This document shows, piece after piece, positions 16,486 through 25,288 of a stretch of 42,985 bases of DNA. The notes beneath the pieces are model-generated. The model saw nothing but the letters and a program-made list of their open reading frames with translations, was not told the origin of the DNA and did no database searches. The position numbers and the translations under genes are program-made. Positions within the stretch are counted from its first letter, which is position 1. Every line of letters begins with the position of its first letter. The DNA is from Methylobacterium radiotolerans JCM 2831 (GTDB lineage: Bacteria; Pseudomonadota; Alphaproteobacteria; Rhizobiales; Beijerinckiaceae), in assembly GCF_000019725.1 (NCBI RefSeq), contig NC_010514.1, forward strand, positions 1 to 42,985, read 5' to 3'.

Positions 16486-16514
16486 TTGCAACACACTAAG
16501 AATTATTGTAATAT
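16486..16514 (+). promoter_or_regulatory. Sigma-70-type promoter for the microcin-like gene
   Basis: TTGCAA (16486-16491) and TAATAT (16509-16514) are separated by exactly 17 bases in AT-rich DNA about 125 bases upstream of the ATG at 16638. This is one of the closest matches to the consensus in the window. Confidence 0.5.
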
Positions 16515-16637
16515 AGTGGTCGGCAGAGAAATAATGGTGATATTAAGCTGAGAGAATGGAGGCGTATTTAATGGTCATATTATAAAGAAATATCCTGTAC
16601 TAGATTTGGATCTATATGTTCGAGCGGAGAAGTTAAA

Positions 16638-16889
16638 ATGCAATCCTTCCGAGAATTTAGCGATACCATTCGTGAGCTTACCGACGAAGAGATCATGAAC
16701 GTGGCTGGCGGCACGGTTCCGCCTTCATGTACCCCTCAGGCGATGCGCAATTCCGCGATGGTAGGCGCGATCAGCTTTGCACTGCCCGCAGCATTTTTTG
16801 GCGGCTTCCCGGCTATAGGCGGAGCGGTTTTCGGTGCTTCGATCGGAGGACTCAGTCAGCTCATGACGTGTCGCGCTGACCTCAAATGA
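16638..16889 (+). CDS. Double-glycine-leader peptide, candidate class II bacteriocin/microcin precursor
   Basis: An 83-residue precursor. Residues 1-25 end in LTDEEIMNVAGG, the classical double-glycine leader (Leu, acidic pair, hydrophobic, then Gly-Gly) cut by peptidase-containing ABC exporters. The 58-residue core has two cysteines (CTPQ near its start, MTC near its end). Its central part is hydrophobic, Gly/Ala-rich and membrane-like (ALPAAFFGGFPAIGGAVFGA), typical of pore-forming microcins. A GGAGAAG ribosome binding site lies seven bases before the ATG and a good promoter lies upstream. The gene sits in AT-rich, evidently acquired DNA. No dedicated exporter was found in the window. The leader is strong evidence; antibacterial activity is inferred. 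Confidence 0.72.
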   Translation: MQSFREFSDTIRELTDEEIMNVAGGTVPPSCTPQAMRNSAMVGAISFALPAAFFGGFPAIGGAVFGASIGGLSQLMTCRADLK

Positions 16890-16983
16890 TCGCAAGAGCT
16901 GTTCGGACTTTATATTATAAATATACCGTAACACTTGCGCAACCCTGTCCATGATCGACCAAGAATTCGCGCCAAATTTTGCG

Positions 16984-17284
16984 TCAATGCTTTTTTGCCT
17001 GCATTGACCATGATAACGTGCTGCTATCCGATACAAATTCAACGTTGACGCGCGTGCCGTTCCGAGCGCGATCTCGATCATCGTAGTACGCCACGTTGAA
17101 TTGATCGCTATGCGTGTTAGATGATGAGCGAAAGCTTCTGATAGCCGCTGTCCGGTATCTCGAAGGCAAGACAAACGCGACCGTCCCCCTCCTGTTTCTG
17201 CCAACGCATTTCCTTCGCTGAAGCGGGAAGTCCGAGACAGACCCCTAAAACCACAGTGGTCTCGAAAATGATGGTCCGGCGCAT
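16984..17284 (-). pseudogene. Secreted small protein apparently split by a frameshift
   Basis: The N-terminal frame (17284-17117) begins with a clean signal peptide ending PASA-K, continues through GRVCLAFEIPDSGYQKLS and then hits a stop. A second frame (ending at 16984) continues at the same place with FRSSSNTHSDQFNVAYYD, then RVNVEFVSDSSTLSW, in the same beta-rich style. Joined, they would give about 100 residues of a periplasmic protein. One indel near 17120-17150 would explain this. Either the gene is decayed or there is a sequencing error. No family was recognised. Confidence 0.4.
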
Positions 17285-17464
17285 CGCCTTCGTTCCCTCA
17301 TGCTTTGTCAATTTTGATGCTGCTTGATGCGTGATATCATCGTGCATGTCTGCAACTGGTTCGGGCGGTGGCGACTTGTGCATAATGTGCAATCAGTCAA
17401 ATCGGAAAATCATGGAAGCTTTTCAGCGGTATCTAACGGCACATGGTTTCTTGAAGATTGATCC

Positions 17465-18010
17465 TTATCGCAGGTGCTGAACCAGTCGCCAGCATTTATT
17501 CATATGCTCGAAGACATATGCCTCGGGCGGACCGTAAGTCTTGATGAGATCGTCCCCGGGAGAGAACTTGGCTCTCACGAAACCCAGGCGCATCTGATTG
17601 CCCGCGAGCTTGAATGACAGGTCGACCCGAGCCAGTTTCCCGGGATCTCGGCCGGGCTCATCGTAGGACCATTGGTTGTCGATAATGGTCAATCGGAACG
17701 GCTCGCTGGGGCGCACCACTGGCTTTGACGGGTCCCGGAGATCGCGCTCAGCGACTTGTGGGGCGCTGTAGGCCGCACGCAGCGCCGGATCCGTCACGAT
17801 CGCATCCAAGAACGCGCTGAACCCGTCCTGGGTCTTGTCGCATGCGCCCTGTGGCAGTTCGGGATGGGCTGTGGCTGGTATCACCGCTGCCGGTACGGCC
17901 TTCGCCGTCTGCATGGCGGCGGCGGGCACGTAGGCCCCCGGTAGTATCAGGATCAGGAGTGTGGCTGTGAGCCAGCGTCGCTTCACGGTGGCGTTTCCTA
18001 CGTCATGCAC
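17465..18010 (-). CDS. Secreted/periplasmic protein of unknown function
   Basis: A 181-residue protein with a positively charged N-terminus and hydrophobic signal segment (WLTATLLILILPGAYVPAAA) ending near residue 33. The mature part has two Cys (GACDKTQDGF and NKCWRL) that could form a disulfide, and a beta-rich centre (FRLTIIDNQWSYDE, LARVDLSFKL). No domain was recognised. A start at the GTG at residue 9 is possible. It is transcribed in the same direction as the frameshifted secreted protein further downstream, but 180 bases apart. Confidence 0.65.
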   Translation of the reverse strand: MHDVGNATVKRRWLTATLLILILPGAYVPAAAMQTAKAVPAAVIPATAHPELPQGACDKTQDGFSAFLDAIVTDPALRAAYSAPQVAERDLRDPSKPVVRPSEPFRLTIIDNQWSYDEPGRDPGKLARVDLSFKLAGNQMRLGFVRAKFSPGDDLIKTYGPPEAYVFEHMNKCWRLVQHLR

Positions 18011-18359
18011 ACCGCAGCTGGCAGAACAGAGCCACGGTGCTCAAAGCCGTCCCATCGCATCGTCGGAGCCGTCGGCCCTGTCCAGAGAACTAGCTCATTG
18101 CCGAACCGTTACGTCAGCTTCATCTTGGAGTACCATACTAGAGCGATAGACCTGGGCATGCTTCGTTGTGGCCTGGGTCAGAAGCGGCTGTACCGTCGGC
18201 GGTCCGGCGTTTCCTCGCGCGCTCGCAGCCGGTGGTCACCGTCGCGGCGTTCTCGGCCGCCGCCATCGCCGAAGCCCTGGACTCGCTCACCGGGCGGATC
18301 TGGGGGGACTCCTGCGGGGCGACGTCCTCGCGTTGACCTTCGAGGTCGGCGGGCGAGCC

Positions 18360-18972
18360 ATGACGGAATCGGCCTTCTTCGCGCGCATCGCCCGCGAGCG
18401 CGTTGCCGTGGTTCCGGCGCTGCGCGCGCTCCTCACGACTTATCTCGCCGTCCAACCTGGGGTGGTGGAGGCCAGGAAGCTGTATCGCCAGATCTGGGGG
18501 CCCGAGGACGATCAGGGTGCGCTGGCGCCGGCCATGCAGGCGCTGCTCCACCTCGATCCGACGGCCCACGACGTCTACCGCGACTACCTCGCCCAGCGCG
18601 ACGGGGAGCACGAGGTCTACTCCACCGACGTGATGATGAGGACCTACATCGCCGAGGCGGGCTGGCGCGACCGGGCCATGATCCGGTTCGGCGTCTACTT
18701 CGCACTCATCCAGTACAGGGATGGCCTGATCACCCTGAGTGGCGGGTTCCTGGAGGAGTACGGCGTCCTCGATGCCGCCGAGGGCCTGCTGGAGCCCGTC
18801 GACTTCGCCACGCTCATCCTCGAGGAACTCGACGGGTTCGCGGCGCGCCCCGATCTCGACTGTCGCCTCGGGAAGGACGACCTCTACCGCGAGCCTCGCG
18901 ACCACCGCCTACGGGCGGACGGTCCTGACGGCGCTCGCGGCCCGATCCGCCGCGCCGTCCAGCCCCACGTGA
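18360..18972 (+). pseudogene. Unknown soluble protein with probable frameshifts
   Basis: The central frame, from an ATG at 18360, reads as a convincing soluble protein of about 180 residues (MTESAFFARIARERVAVV, MIRFGVYFALIQYRDGL, VDFATLILEELDGF). Upstream, another frame (about 18186-18350) also looks coding (VVTVAAFSAAAIAEALDSLT) and breaks off at 18352. Downstream, near 18890, the coding look moves to a third frame (ATTAYGRTVLTALAARS) that stops at 18970-18972. That stop overlaps the next start as GTGA. The simplest reading is a longer gene with two indels. An intact short version starting at 18360 and fusing into the next gene is the alternative. No family was recognised. Confidence 0.4.
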
Positions 18973-19334
18973 ACGACCAAGGCCGCACGATCTGCGCGGC
19001 CAACACCGGAGACGCATCCGTGATCAGCCATCCCAAGACCAGCTCCGTTCCGATCGTACCCAATGAGGTCGAAGGAACCCTCGAAGCGCCCGTCATCTAC
19101 TTCGAGGCCACATCGACGCATGGCTTCGGAGGAGGCGTCGGTCGCCTCGCTCTCGAGATGATGCTCTCGGAACCCGGCGCCGACGGCGGACCGGTCAGCC
19201 GGCGAAAAATAGTCGTACATCTACGCGGCCCGATGGGAGCGCTCGTCAGCCTAAAGGGCGCGATCGAACATATTGAGGAGATGGCCGCCGGTCCGCTCAC
19301 GGCGGCCATTACGGATGATCAGAAGCACAATTGA
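18969..19334 (+). CDS. Small DUF3467-like conserved protein
   Basis: A 121-residue protein. Residues about 40-110 carry the pattern APVIYFEATSTHGFG, GGVGRLALEMML, KIVVHLRGPMGALVSLKGAIE, resembling small DUF3467-type proteins common in alphaproteobacteria, in which strand-turn-strand is followed by a helix. Function unknown. The GTG start was chosen because it overlaps the upstream TGA as GTGA and removes an unrelated N-terminal extension. An internal GTG at 19020 is the alternative. Confidence 0.6.
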   Translation: MNDQGRTICAANTGDASVISHPKTSSVPIVPNEVEGTLEAPVIYFEATSTHGFGGGVGRLALEMMLSEPGADGGPVSRRKIVVHLRGPMGALVSLKGAIEHIEEMAAGPLTAAITDDQKHN

Positions 19335-19597
19335 GCCGCACTTGAATCTGCGTCGAACGATGTCCCCACCCGCAGAGCTGCTTAAATCATTCAGCCATCG
19401 ACCGAACATGGGCGTGGCGACTGTCATCTGCGTTTCTTGCAAGACTCAGGAGCCGTTCACGGCTTCGTGGACAACCGCTTCGTCGCTCCACGACTCAGCG
19501 ACGACCGGTGCTTTGACTGATAGCCGGCGCGGTACGAGACGGCATTTCCGGAACTCGAACCAGATCACCTGCACCATTCTCGGGCGGCTAAGATCTA
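19335..19597. other. Intergenic, no gene seen
   Basis: Short frames here have no recognisable features. Composition becomes AT-rich after about 19600. Confidence 0.5.
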
Positions 19598-20122
19598 ATG
19601 TTGACGCGGTTACGAAAAATTTTCTATGCAGATGATCCCTGCCCCATATTCCGCTTCACATCATTCACAGCCATGCCGCCGGCCACCCCAATAGCTCGTT
19701 ATTTGTTCGCATGTTTTGCGGCGCTTATTTGTGGGCCTCTAGTACCCGTTACGATTTTGTACGTTGTGGCGTTTGTTATTTGTGCGTTACTTATATATCC
19801 TATTATGATTTTGTTCGTGCTTCATCCTGAGGGTATGATCGCTTTCTTCATCGACCTGCCAATGATCATAATTGAAGAAATACGTGGTATAATTGGGATT
19901 GATATTGTATTTTCCTTTTTGGCTCTTCCGATATTGTATCTAATGACGCACAGTAGGCCAATAACCCGTTACTTATTATTCCCATTTCTCGGGTTTTTAG
20001 TTGTATTGATCTTAGGGATTATTCAAGGTCTTTCGTTTTTTCAAATTTTGTTTGCATGCCTAGGTGGATTGGTTGCGACGCAGGTGTTCGCTCTAATTGT
20101 GCGCGACGTTAAAACACAATGA
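19598..20122 (+). CDS. AT-rich multi-pass membrane protein
   Basis: A 174-residue very hydrophobic protein with about four membrane segments: about 35-55 (LFACFAALICGPLVPV), 56-88, 100-118 (IVFSFLALPILYLM) and 125-165. Two short polar loops contain EEIRG and SRPITR. The DNA is strongly AT-rich, as in the microcin-like gene, and unlike the backbone. No transport motif is visible. Small multi-pass proteins near bacteriocin genes are often immunity proteins, but three kilobases and two unrelated genes separate them. A start at 19673 is possible. Confidence 0.6.
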   Translation: MLTRLRKIFYADDPCPIFRFTSFTAMPPATPIARYLFACFAALICGPLVPVTILYVVAFVICALLIYPIMILFVLHPEGMIAFFIDLPMIIIEEIRGIIGIDIVFSFLALPILYLMTHSRPITRYLLFPFLGFLVVLILGIIQGLSFFQILFACLGGLVATQVFALIVRDVKTQ

Positions 20123-20380
20123 GATAAGAATTTAATAAAGACGGGAATTTCAATATAATTGCAATGTGACCAAATTTGAAAATAGTCCTCCTGTTGTTAC
20201 GCGACGAAATCTGCGGATCGATGAGGTGCGGAACGATGCGCACGCTTCAATGATGTTGATCCGCGGCCGTTTCCTGGTTTAGCTCATGAGCGGCTGTGGG
20301 AAGTGCGTCCTTTTTTACGTATTGCCAATCTGAAGCGGACCGGTAGGAAGCCAACCCAAGCCGACGGCCCGCTACCGACC

Positions 20381-21907
20381 GATTCTGTTGAAAAACTCAG
20401 TGTTGCAGCGGTAGTCGTGAGGTGATTCACTCTCGTCGAGAGGCGGAGACCGAAGCAGATGATGGGACCTCGGCAAGTCGAGCAGGGCGCCCTGTTCTAC
20501 GAGTTCTCGCTCGATACCCACGTCCCCGCCGACCATCTGCTGCGCGGCATCGACCGCTTCGTTGACCTGTCGGGCCTGCGCGCGCACCTGCAGTCGTTCT
20601 ACAGCTCGACGGGCCGGCCCTCGGTCGACCCTGAGTTGATGATCCGCATGCTGCTCATCGGCTACTGCTTCGGCATCCGCTCCGAGCGCCGCCTGTGCGA
20701 CGAGGTCCACCTCAACCTCGCTTATCGCTGGTTCTGCCGGCTCGGGCTCGACGGCCGGGTGCCGGATCATTCGACCTTCTCCAAGAACCGCCATGGCCGC
20801 TTCCGCGACAGCGACCTGCTGCGGCGCCTGTTCGAGACCGTGCTCGCCCGCTGCATCGCCGAGGGGCTTGTGGGCGGCGAGGGCTTCGCGGTCGACGCCA
20901 GCCTGATCAAGGCCGATGCCAACCGGCAGAAGGGTGTCGAGGGTACGAACGGCCTGCCACCCGAGAGCGTCAGCCGCGCCGCCCGGGAGTACCTGGCTGT
21001 GCTCGACGACGCCGCGTTCGGGGCTGCGACGCCGGTCGTGCCCAAGCTCGTCTCCCCCGCCGACCCGGCTGCGCGCTGGACGGGGGCGGACGGTGGGCTG
21101 GCCTACTTCGCCTACGCGGCCAACTACCTGATCGACCTCGACCACGCGGTCATCGTGGACGTCGAGCCGACCACCGCGATCCGGCAGGCCGAGGTTACAG
21201 CCGCCAAGCGCATGATCGTGCGCTCGCGCGAGCGCTTCGACCTCTACCCGGCACGGCTCGCCGGCGACAGTGGTTATGGATCGGCCGCGATGCTGGGCTG
21301 GCTCGTCCACGAACAGGGCATCGAGCCGCACATCCCCGTCTTCGACAAGTCTGAGCGCCGCGACGGCACCTTCAGCCGATCAGCCTTCACCTACGACCCT
21401 AGCGCTGACGCCTACACCTGCCCGGCCGGCAAGCAGCTGCGGCAACGTCAGAAGGTCTACAGGTCACCGCCTCCGCTCGTCGACGCAGACGGGATGCTGC
21501 GCTACCGCGCGAGCAAGCACGACTGCGATGCCTGCGCGCTGAAGCCACGATGCTGCCCCAACGCATCCGCCCGCAAGATCCCACGCTGAATCCACGAGGG
21601 CGCCCGGCAGATGGCCCGCGACATCTGCGCCTCGGAGGCGGGCCGTACCTCGCGGCGGGAGCGCAAGAAGGTCGAGATGCTGTTTGCCCACCTCAAGCGG
21701 ATCCTGAAGCTGGATCGGCTTCGGTTGCGGGGGCCGGATGGAGCCCGGGACGAATTCCACCTCGCGGCCGCCGCCCAGAACCTACGGAAGCTGGCCAAGC
21801 TGATCCCGCTGGGGCAGCCGAGCCTAGCCTGATCGGCTGGGGGAGACCCTCAGCCAAGCCCCCATCAAACCTCGATCCAGGCCGACCGCGAGTTTTTCAA
21901 CGAAATC
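20381..21907 (+). mobile_element. IS1182-family-like insertion sequence
   Basis: Terminal inverted repeats are visible: GTTGAAAAACTC at 20387-20398 and its complement at 21890-21901. GATT extends the match outward on both ends after two mismatches. The element carries one transposase frame broken by a single in-frame stop. A target duplication was not recognised. Confidence 0.75.
20459..21832 (+). pseudogene. IS1182-type transposase interrupted by one nonsense codon
   Basis: The N-terminal part (20459-21589, 376 residues) has the DUF772-type start (FYEFSLDTHVPADHLLRGID, RPSVDPELMIRMLLIGY). It then has the DDE core with GEGFAVDASLIKADAN and RLAGDSGYGSAAM, and the cysteine-rich segment CDACALKPRCC. 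After RKIPR comes TGA, and the same frame continues with IHEGARQMARD, RRERKKVEMLFAHLKRIL and RKLAKLIP, the conserved C-terminal end containing the catalytic Glu. A serine codon (TCA) would normally sit at the stop, so a single C-to-G change explains it. The element is probably unable to move by itself unless readthrough occurs. Confidence 0.8.
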
Positions 21908-22096
21908 CACCCACTGCAGACGTTTGAACGGAAAATGGTCGGATCCTGGAAACAGATATGGTTTTTCCGAGATTTGATGATAAGCGCGGGACCAATCGTC
22001 GAGGCTCTAGGAGATCTCTTTCCGGAGATAAGGGTTGCGAGGAGCGGCTCCTCCGTATTCGCAGGTAAACGCGCGATAGGGTGAAGATGGCCGCTC
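21908..22096. other. Remnant between two insertion sequences
   Basis: About 190 bases with no recognisable gene, left between the IS1182-like and IS701-like elements. Confidence 0.5.
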
Positions 22097-23567
22097 TAAG
22101 CTCGACTTTGGCCACTCATGCGGCGTGGCAGAGGGCATAGGCCCAGGGCGCTGGCAAACGGAAGCGGGGTTTTGTTCGGGTGCGTCGGCGCGGTGATGTT
22201 GCCAAAGGCCGCTCGCGCCAGATCGCATAGCGCGCGGCGGCCAGTGCATCGGCGAAGGTCGGGCGCGGTTTGGGGTACCACGCGGCCGCCGTGACGCGTC
22301 GCCGTTGGCGGACTGGGGGCCGTGCAGCCAGCAGCGTGACGATCGAGAACAGGGCGAGCAGGCAGGGCGTGGTGCGGGCGATGGCCTTGTCCGACCACTG
22401 CCGCTGCGTCTCGACACCGAGATGGGCGCGCGCTTCCTGGAAGGTGACCTCAACGGTCCAGCGCCGCACGAACCACCCCACGATCTGCGCGGGCTCGCGC
22501 GTCGGATCTGTGCAGAGCAGGGCCTGCGGTGCAAAGCGGCTCTCGGGATCGCGCACAAGCACCCATCGGATCGGCACGACCGGCAGACCGCCGTGCCGCC
22601 ACACGGCGGTCCCGGAGGCGATTTCAAGGGTGCGCTCGCCGGCCCCGTACCAGCCGGGCATCACGACCGCGTGCCAGCGCGTGTCCTTGGCCGCGAGGAT
22701 CGCGGCGAGCGTCGGCAGTCGCGCGCCTTTGGTCCGCGGGCGCCCAATCGTGCCCGGCGGGCGCGGCGGGGCGGGATCGTAGAGTGCTACGTCGAGCCGC
22801 AGGCGGGTGATCGCCGCGATGCGGGCGCGGCGCATCGCGTCGAGGAACAGCAAGGCCGAGAAGCCGCTGTCGCCCACCACCACGAGGTCGCGTGCGCGCA
22901 GCCAGCGGCGAGCCTGGAGAGCGAGTTGGCGTCCGCAGTCGAGCAGAGGCTTGTGCCGGCGGCCCCGTTCGCGACAGGCGCGCTCTGACGGCACCAGCGC
23001 CGTCAGGAACGGCAGCGCCCAGACGCGCCCCGCCCAGGGGATCGGGGCGAGCAACATCAGGCTCATCCAGCGCAGCCCGCTCGCCTTGACGAAATGGCTG
23101 TCGGAGGAGCGGACCGGATCACGGTAGATGCCCTTGGCCGCGATCCGCTTGCCGCGGCGGCGCTCGATTGTATCGTCCAGTCCCAGGACCACGGGGCCAC
23201 GTTGCGCGAACGCATCGACGAGGAGCCCGAGCAGGATACGGCTGCCGGAGCGCGGGCACCACGCCGCGCGGTTGAGGATGCGGTGGACGTTCACGAACCG
23301 CCGCTCCTGCGCGCGGCCGATGATGCGCAGGACGCTCGTCACCGTGCGCCGCCCCGGCGTCAGGATCGTGCCGATCAGCAACAGCTGAGCATGGCGCCAG
23401 GAGCGGTGGACGAACAGCGGTGCGAACGCCAGGATAAGTCTGGCGAAGCGGGCAGGCAGGGGCAGCATGGCGGTGTCTCTTGGCGGGGACGCCACCAGCC
23501 TATCCGTCACGCCCGCTTCGTCACCTCCGCCCACCCAACCCGCCGCAAATGGCCAAAGTCGAGCTTA
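22097..23567 (-). mobile_element. IS701-family-like insertion sequence
   Basis: A perfect 18-base terminal inverted repeat, TAAGCTCGACTTTGGCCA at 22097-22114 and its complement at 23550-23567, encloses one intact transposase gene on the minus strand. No clear target duplication was recognised. The right end supplies the stop codon of the neighbouring phosphatase gene. Confidence 0.85.
22116..23468 (-). CDS. IS701-like DDE transposase
   Basis: A 450-residue protein of the DDE_5/IS701 type. The first acidic motif is VVLGLDDTIERRRGKRI, the second is DLVVVGDSGFSALLFLD, and the third is the helix WTVEVTFQEARAHLGVETQRQW with the catalytic Glu. The N-terminus (FARLILAFAPLFVHRSWRHA) is typical of these enzymes. 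It appears intact and is bounded by matching inverted repeats, so the element may be active. The start at 23468 avoids an N-terminal extension that would begin near the inverted repeat. Confidence 0.88.
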   Translation of the reverse strand: MLPLPARFARLILAFAPLFVHRSWRHAQLLLIGTILTPGRRTVTSVLRIIGRAQERRFVNVHRILNRAAWCPRSGSRILLGLLVDAFAQRGPVVLGLDDTIERRRGKRIAAKGIYRDPVRSSDSHFVKASGLRWMSLMLLAPIPWAGRVWALPFLTALVPSERACRERGRRHKPLLDCGRQLALQARRWLRARDLVVVGDSGFSALLFLDAMRRARIAAITRLRLDVALYDPAPPRPPGTIGRPRTKGARLPTLAAILAAKDTRWHAVVMPGWYGAGERTLEIASGTAVWRHGGLPVVPIRWVLVRDPESRFAPQALLCTDPTREPAQIVGWFVRRWTVEVTFQEARAHLGVETQRQWSDKAIARTTPCLLALFSIVTLLAARPPVRQRRRVTAAAWYPKPRPTFADALAAARYAIWRERPLATSPRRRTRTKPRFRLPAPWAYALCHAA

Positions 23568-24371
23568 CGGCTGCTCCGCTTCGGCGGTCCTGACGCCGCT
23601 CTCCTCCCGAGAGGCTTGCTGACTCTGACGCTCCGTGCGGAACCCGGCGAAGATCTCCTCGACGGTATAGCCACGCCCCGCCGCACCCTCGATCAGCTTG
23701 ATCGAGCAATTCGCAGGGTTGCGCAGGCTCCCGTAAAATTCCCAGGGGTGGTGCATCCAAGCCGTCTCAAAGGTGCGCAGCGTGACACCGTGCGAGACGA
23801 TAAAGAAGTCGAGGATCGGGTTCTCTCGATCTGGGCTGGCATCGCGCTGGATCGTTCCGAAGATGGTCTTAACCCGGTCCATCACTTGGACCCTGCTTTC
23901 GCCGAGCGGCATCGGCGCGAAGAACTCACCCTCAAAGCTCTTCTGCTTCTCGTAGTAGGCGTGCTCCCGGGGAAACACCTCGGGGAGCTCATGGTCCTCG
24001 AGCCCATCGAACAGTCCGAATGAGATCTCGCGGAGCTCGATCGCCTCACGCCGGTCGTGAGCGATCGTGCCCCCGAGCCCGTCGACGATGCCGTCGGCGG
24101 TCTCGCGAGTGCGCCGGTAGGGCGACACGAACATGCGCGCGCGCCGCTGCAGCGCCGTGTCATCCGCGCTTAGCGGCCGTTCGCGGCTCCTGGGGATCGG
24201 ATGGCGCGAGAGATAGTCCCCCAGCGCCTGTCCGGCAGCTGTGGCCTGTTCGTGCCCCTCGGGCGCGAGCGGCACGGCGTGGTCCGCCACGCGCTGATTG
24301 ACGGCCTTGTCCAAGTTGGCCTCCGACAGGCCATGTCTGATGAGGAACAAGCGGATAGTCGGCGTGGGCAT
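23565..24371 (-). CDS. Histidine phosphatase (phosphoglycerate mutase-like), 3' end altered by an IS
   Basis: A 268-residue member of the histidine phosphatase superfamily. It has the signature LFLIRHGLSEAN near the N-terminus, with the catalytic His in RHG. Downstream are SPYRRTRETADGI and the second catalytic His in FFIVSHGVTLRTFE. Substrate unknown; the domain is complete. The TAA stop lies in the terminal repeat of the IS701-like element, so the natural C-terminus has probably been replaced by the last few residues (EAEQP). AAGAG lies seven bases before the ATG at 24371; an ATG at 24389 is the alternative. Confidence 0.8.
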   Translation of the reverse strand: MPTPTIRLFLIRHGLSEANLDKAVNQRVADHAVPLAPEGHEQATAAGQALGDYLSRHPIPRSRERPLSADDTALQRRARMFVSPYRRTRETADGIVDGLGGTIAHDRREAIELREISFGLFDGLEDHELPEVFPREHAYYEKQKSFEGEFFAPMPLGESRVQVMDRVKTIFGTIQRDASPDRENPILDFFIVSHGVTLRTFETAWMHHPWEFYGSLRNPANCSIKLIEGAAGRGYTVEEIFAGFRTERQSQQASREESGVRTAEAEQP

Positions 24372-24635
24372 GCGATTGCTCTTTGTCATTCTAGGCAGAG
24401 AGGAACTAGGATGTAGGTCGACTTTGAGGTCTCGCTCACCCAAAAGCCGACCAGCAGTCCTGCCGCTGTCGACCCAACTCGGCCGCTACGATCTCCATTG
24501 AAACCCTTCAGAAGCGGACACTCATCGGTCCCCGGATAAAACCGGCTTGGCCGAATGGTGATCATCCATCGCAGTCACGTCGTGAAATCGTAAGGGCAGA
24601 TCCGTCACTCTGTGTCCCGAACAGGAGAGACCGTC

Positions 24636-25001
24636 GTGGGGGTAGCGATCTGGGTAGTGTCCTTCATTTCGCTCATCCTCGCCGGATGGTTCTGGCAGGC
24701 TGCGCGAACCAATATGCGTTCCGCAAATTCAAGCTTCGTCACTGAAGAACAGGCACGTGTTGCGATGGGCTACGTCGCTTGGGATCCAAGCACATCTGAT
24801 GTCGCACGGACTTATCTTGTCATCAGCAACGCTTTCGCTTTCATCATGCTGATTTCGGCCAGCGTTGGAGTTTGGTTCGCAGGGGCACCCGCAATGGCCG
24901 CCCTACTAGCGATCGGAGCAACTGGCAGTCTAGCTGACGTGCTTTGGAAGTGGCTCTCGTTCAGAAGGCGATACCGACCGCAGCCAATGGCTCGCTCATG
25001 A
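24636..25001 (+). CDS. Small membrane protein, unknown function
   Basis: A 121-residue protein with membrane segments at about residues 3-23 (IWVVSFISLILAGWFW), 61-82 (LVISNAFAFIMLISASVGVWF) and 85-104. It ends in a basic C-terminus (RRRYRPQPMARS). The GTG at 24636 was chosen because AGGAGAG lies six bases before it; the GTG at 24612 has no such site. No family was recognised. Confidence 0.6.
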   Translation: MGVAIWVVSFISLILAGWFWQAARTNMRSANSSFVTEEQARVAMGYVAWDPSTSDVARTYLVISNAFAFIMLISASVGVWFAGAPAMAALLAIGATGSLADVLWKWLSFRRRYRPQPMARS

Positions 25002-25149
25002 TTAGCGAGGGGAAGGAAATGTGACGTCTGCTAAGAGTATTTCTCGCCCGCAAGCGGACTAGCCGAAAACCACCCCGAGCGGTCCTGCCGCTGGCGACCC
25101 CGAGCAGCCCTTCCGGCAAAGGCCCTTCCCGGACCTTCGTCCTATCGTG

Positions 25150-25288
25150 CGGCCTGTCCAGAAACCGATCGTATTTCCGACAGTGGGCGGGCCCCGTCGG
25201 CGGGCGGCCTGAAACGGCCCCGTTTTTGTCGGAGAAACATGTCGGCTTTTCTATTGCCGGATAAACGCGCTTTTGGCACGATGCCGAC
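25150..25288 (+). promoter_or_regulatory. Candidate res site of the first resolvase
   Basis: The stretch just upstream of the resolvase gene has several TGTC and GACA half-sites. They include TGTCCAGAAACC...TTTCCGACA (about 25156-25183), TGTCGGAGAAAC (about 25228) and GCCGACAT (about 25281). Serine resolvases of Tn3 type bind inverted TGTC/GACA half-sites next to their own gene. Confidence 0.4.

Noticed and set aside
18138..18905. 255-codon minus-strand frame
   Set aside because: Composition (Glu/Val/Gly-rich without structure) is that of a high-GC antisense shadow; plus-strand frames read better despite frameshifts.
20372..21331. 319-codon minus-strand frame in the IS1182-like element
   Set aside because: Antisense to a clearly conserved transposase.
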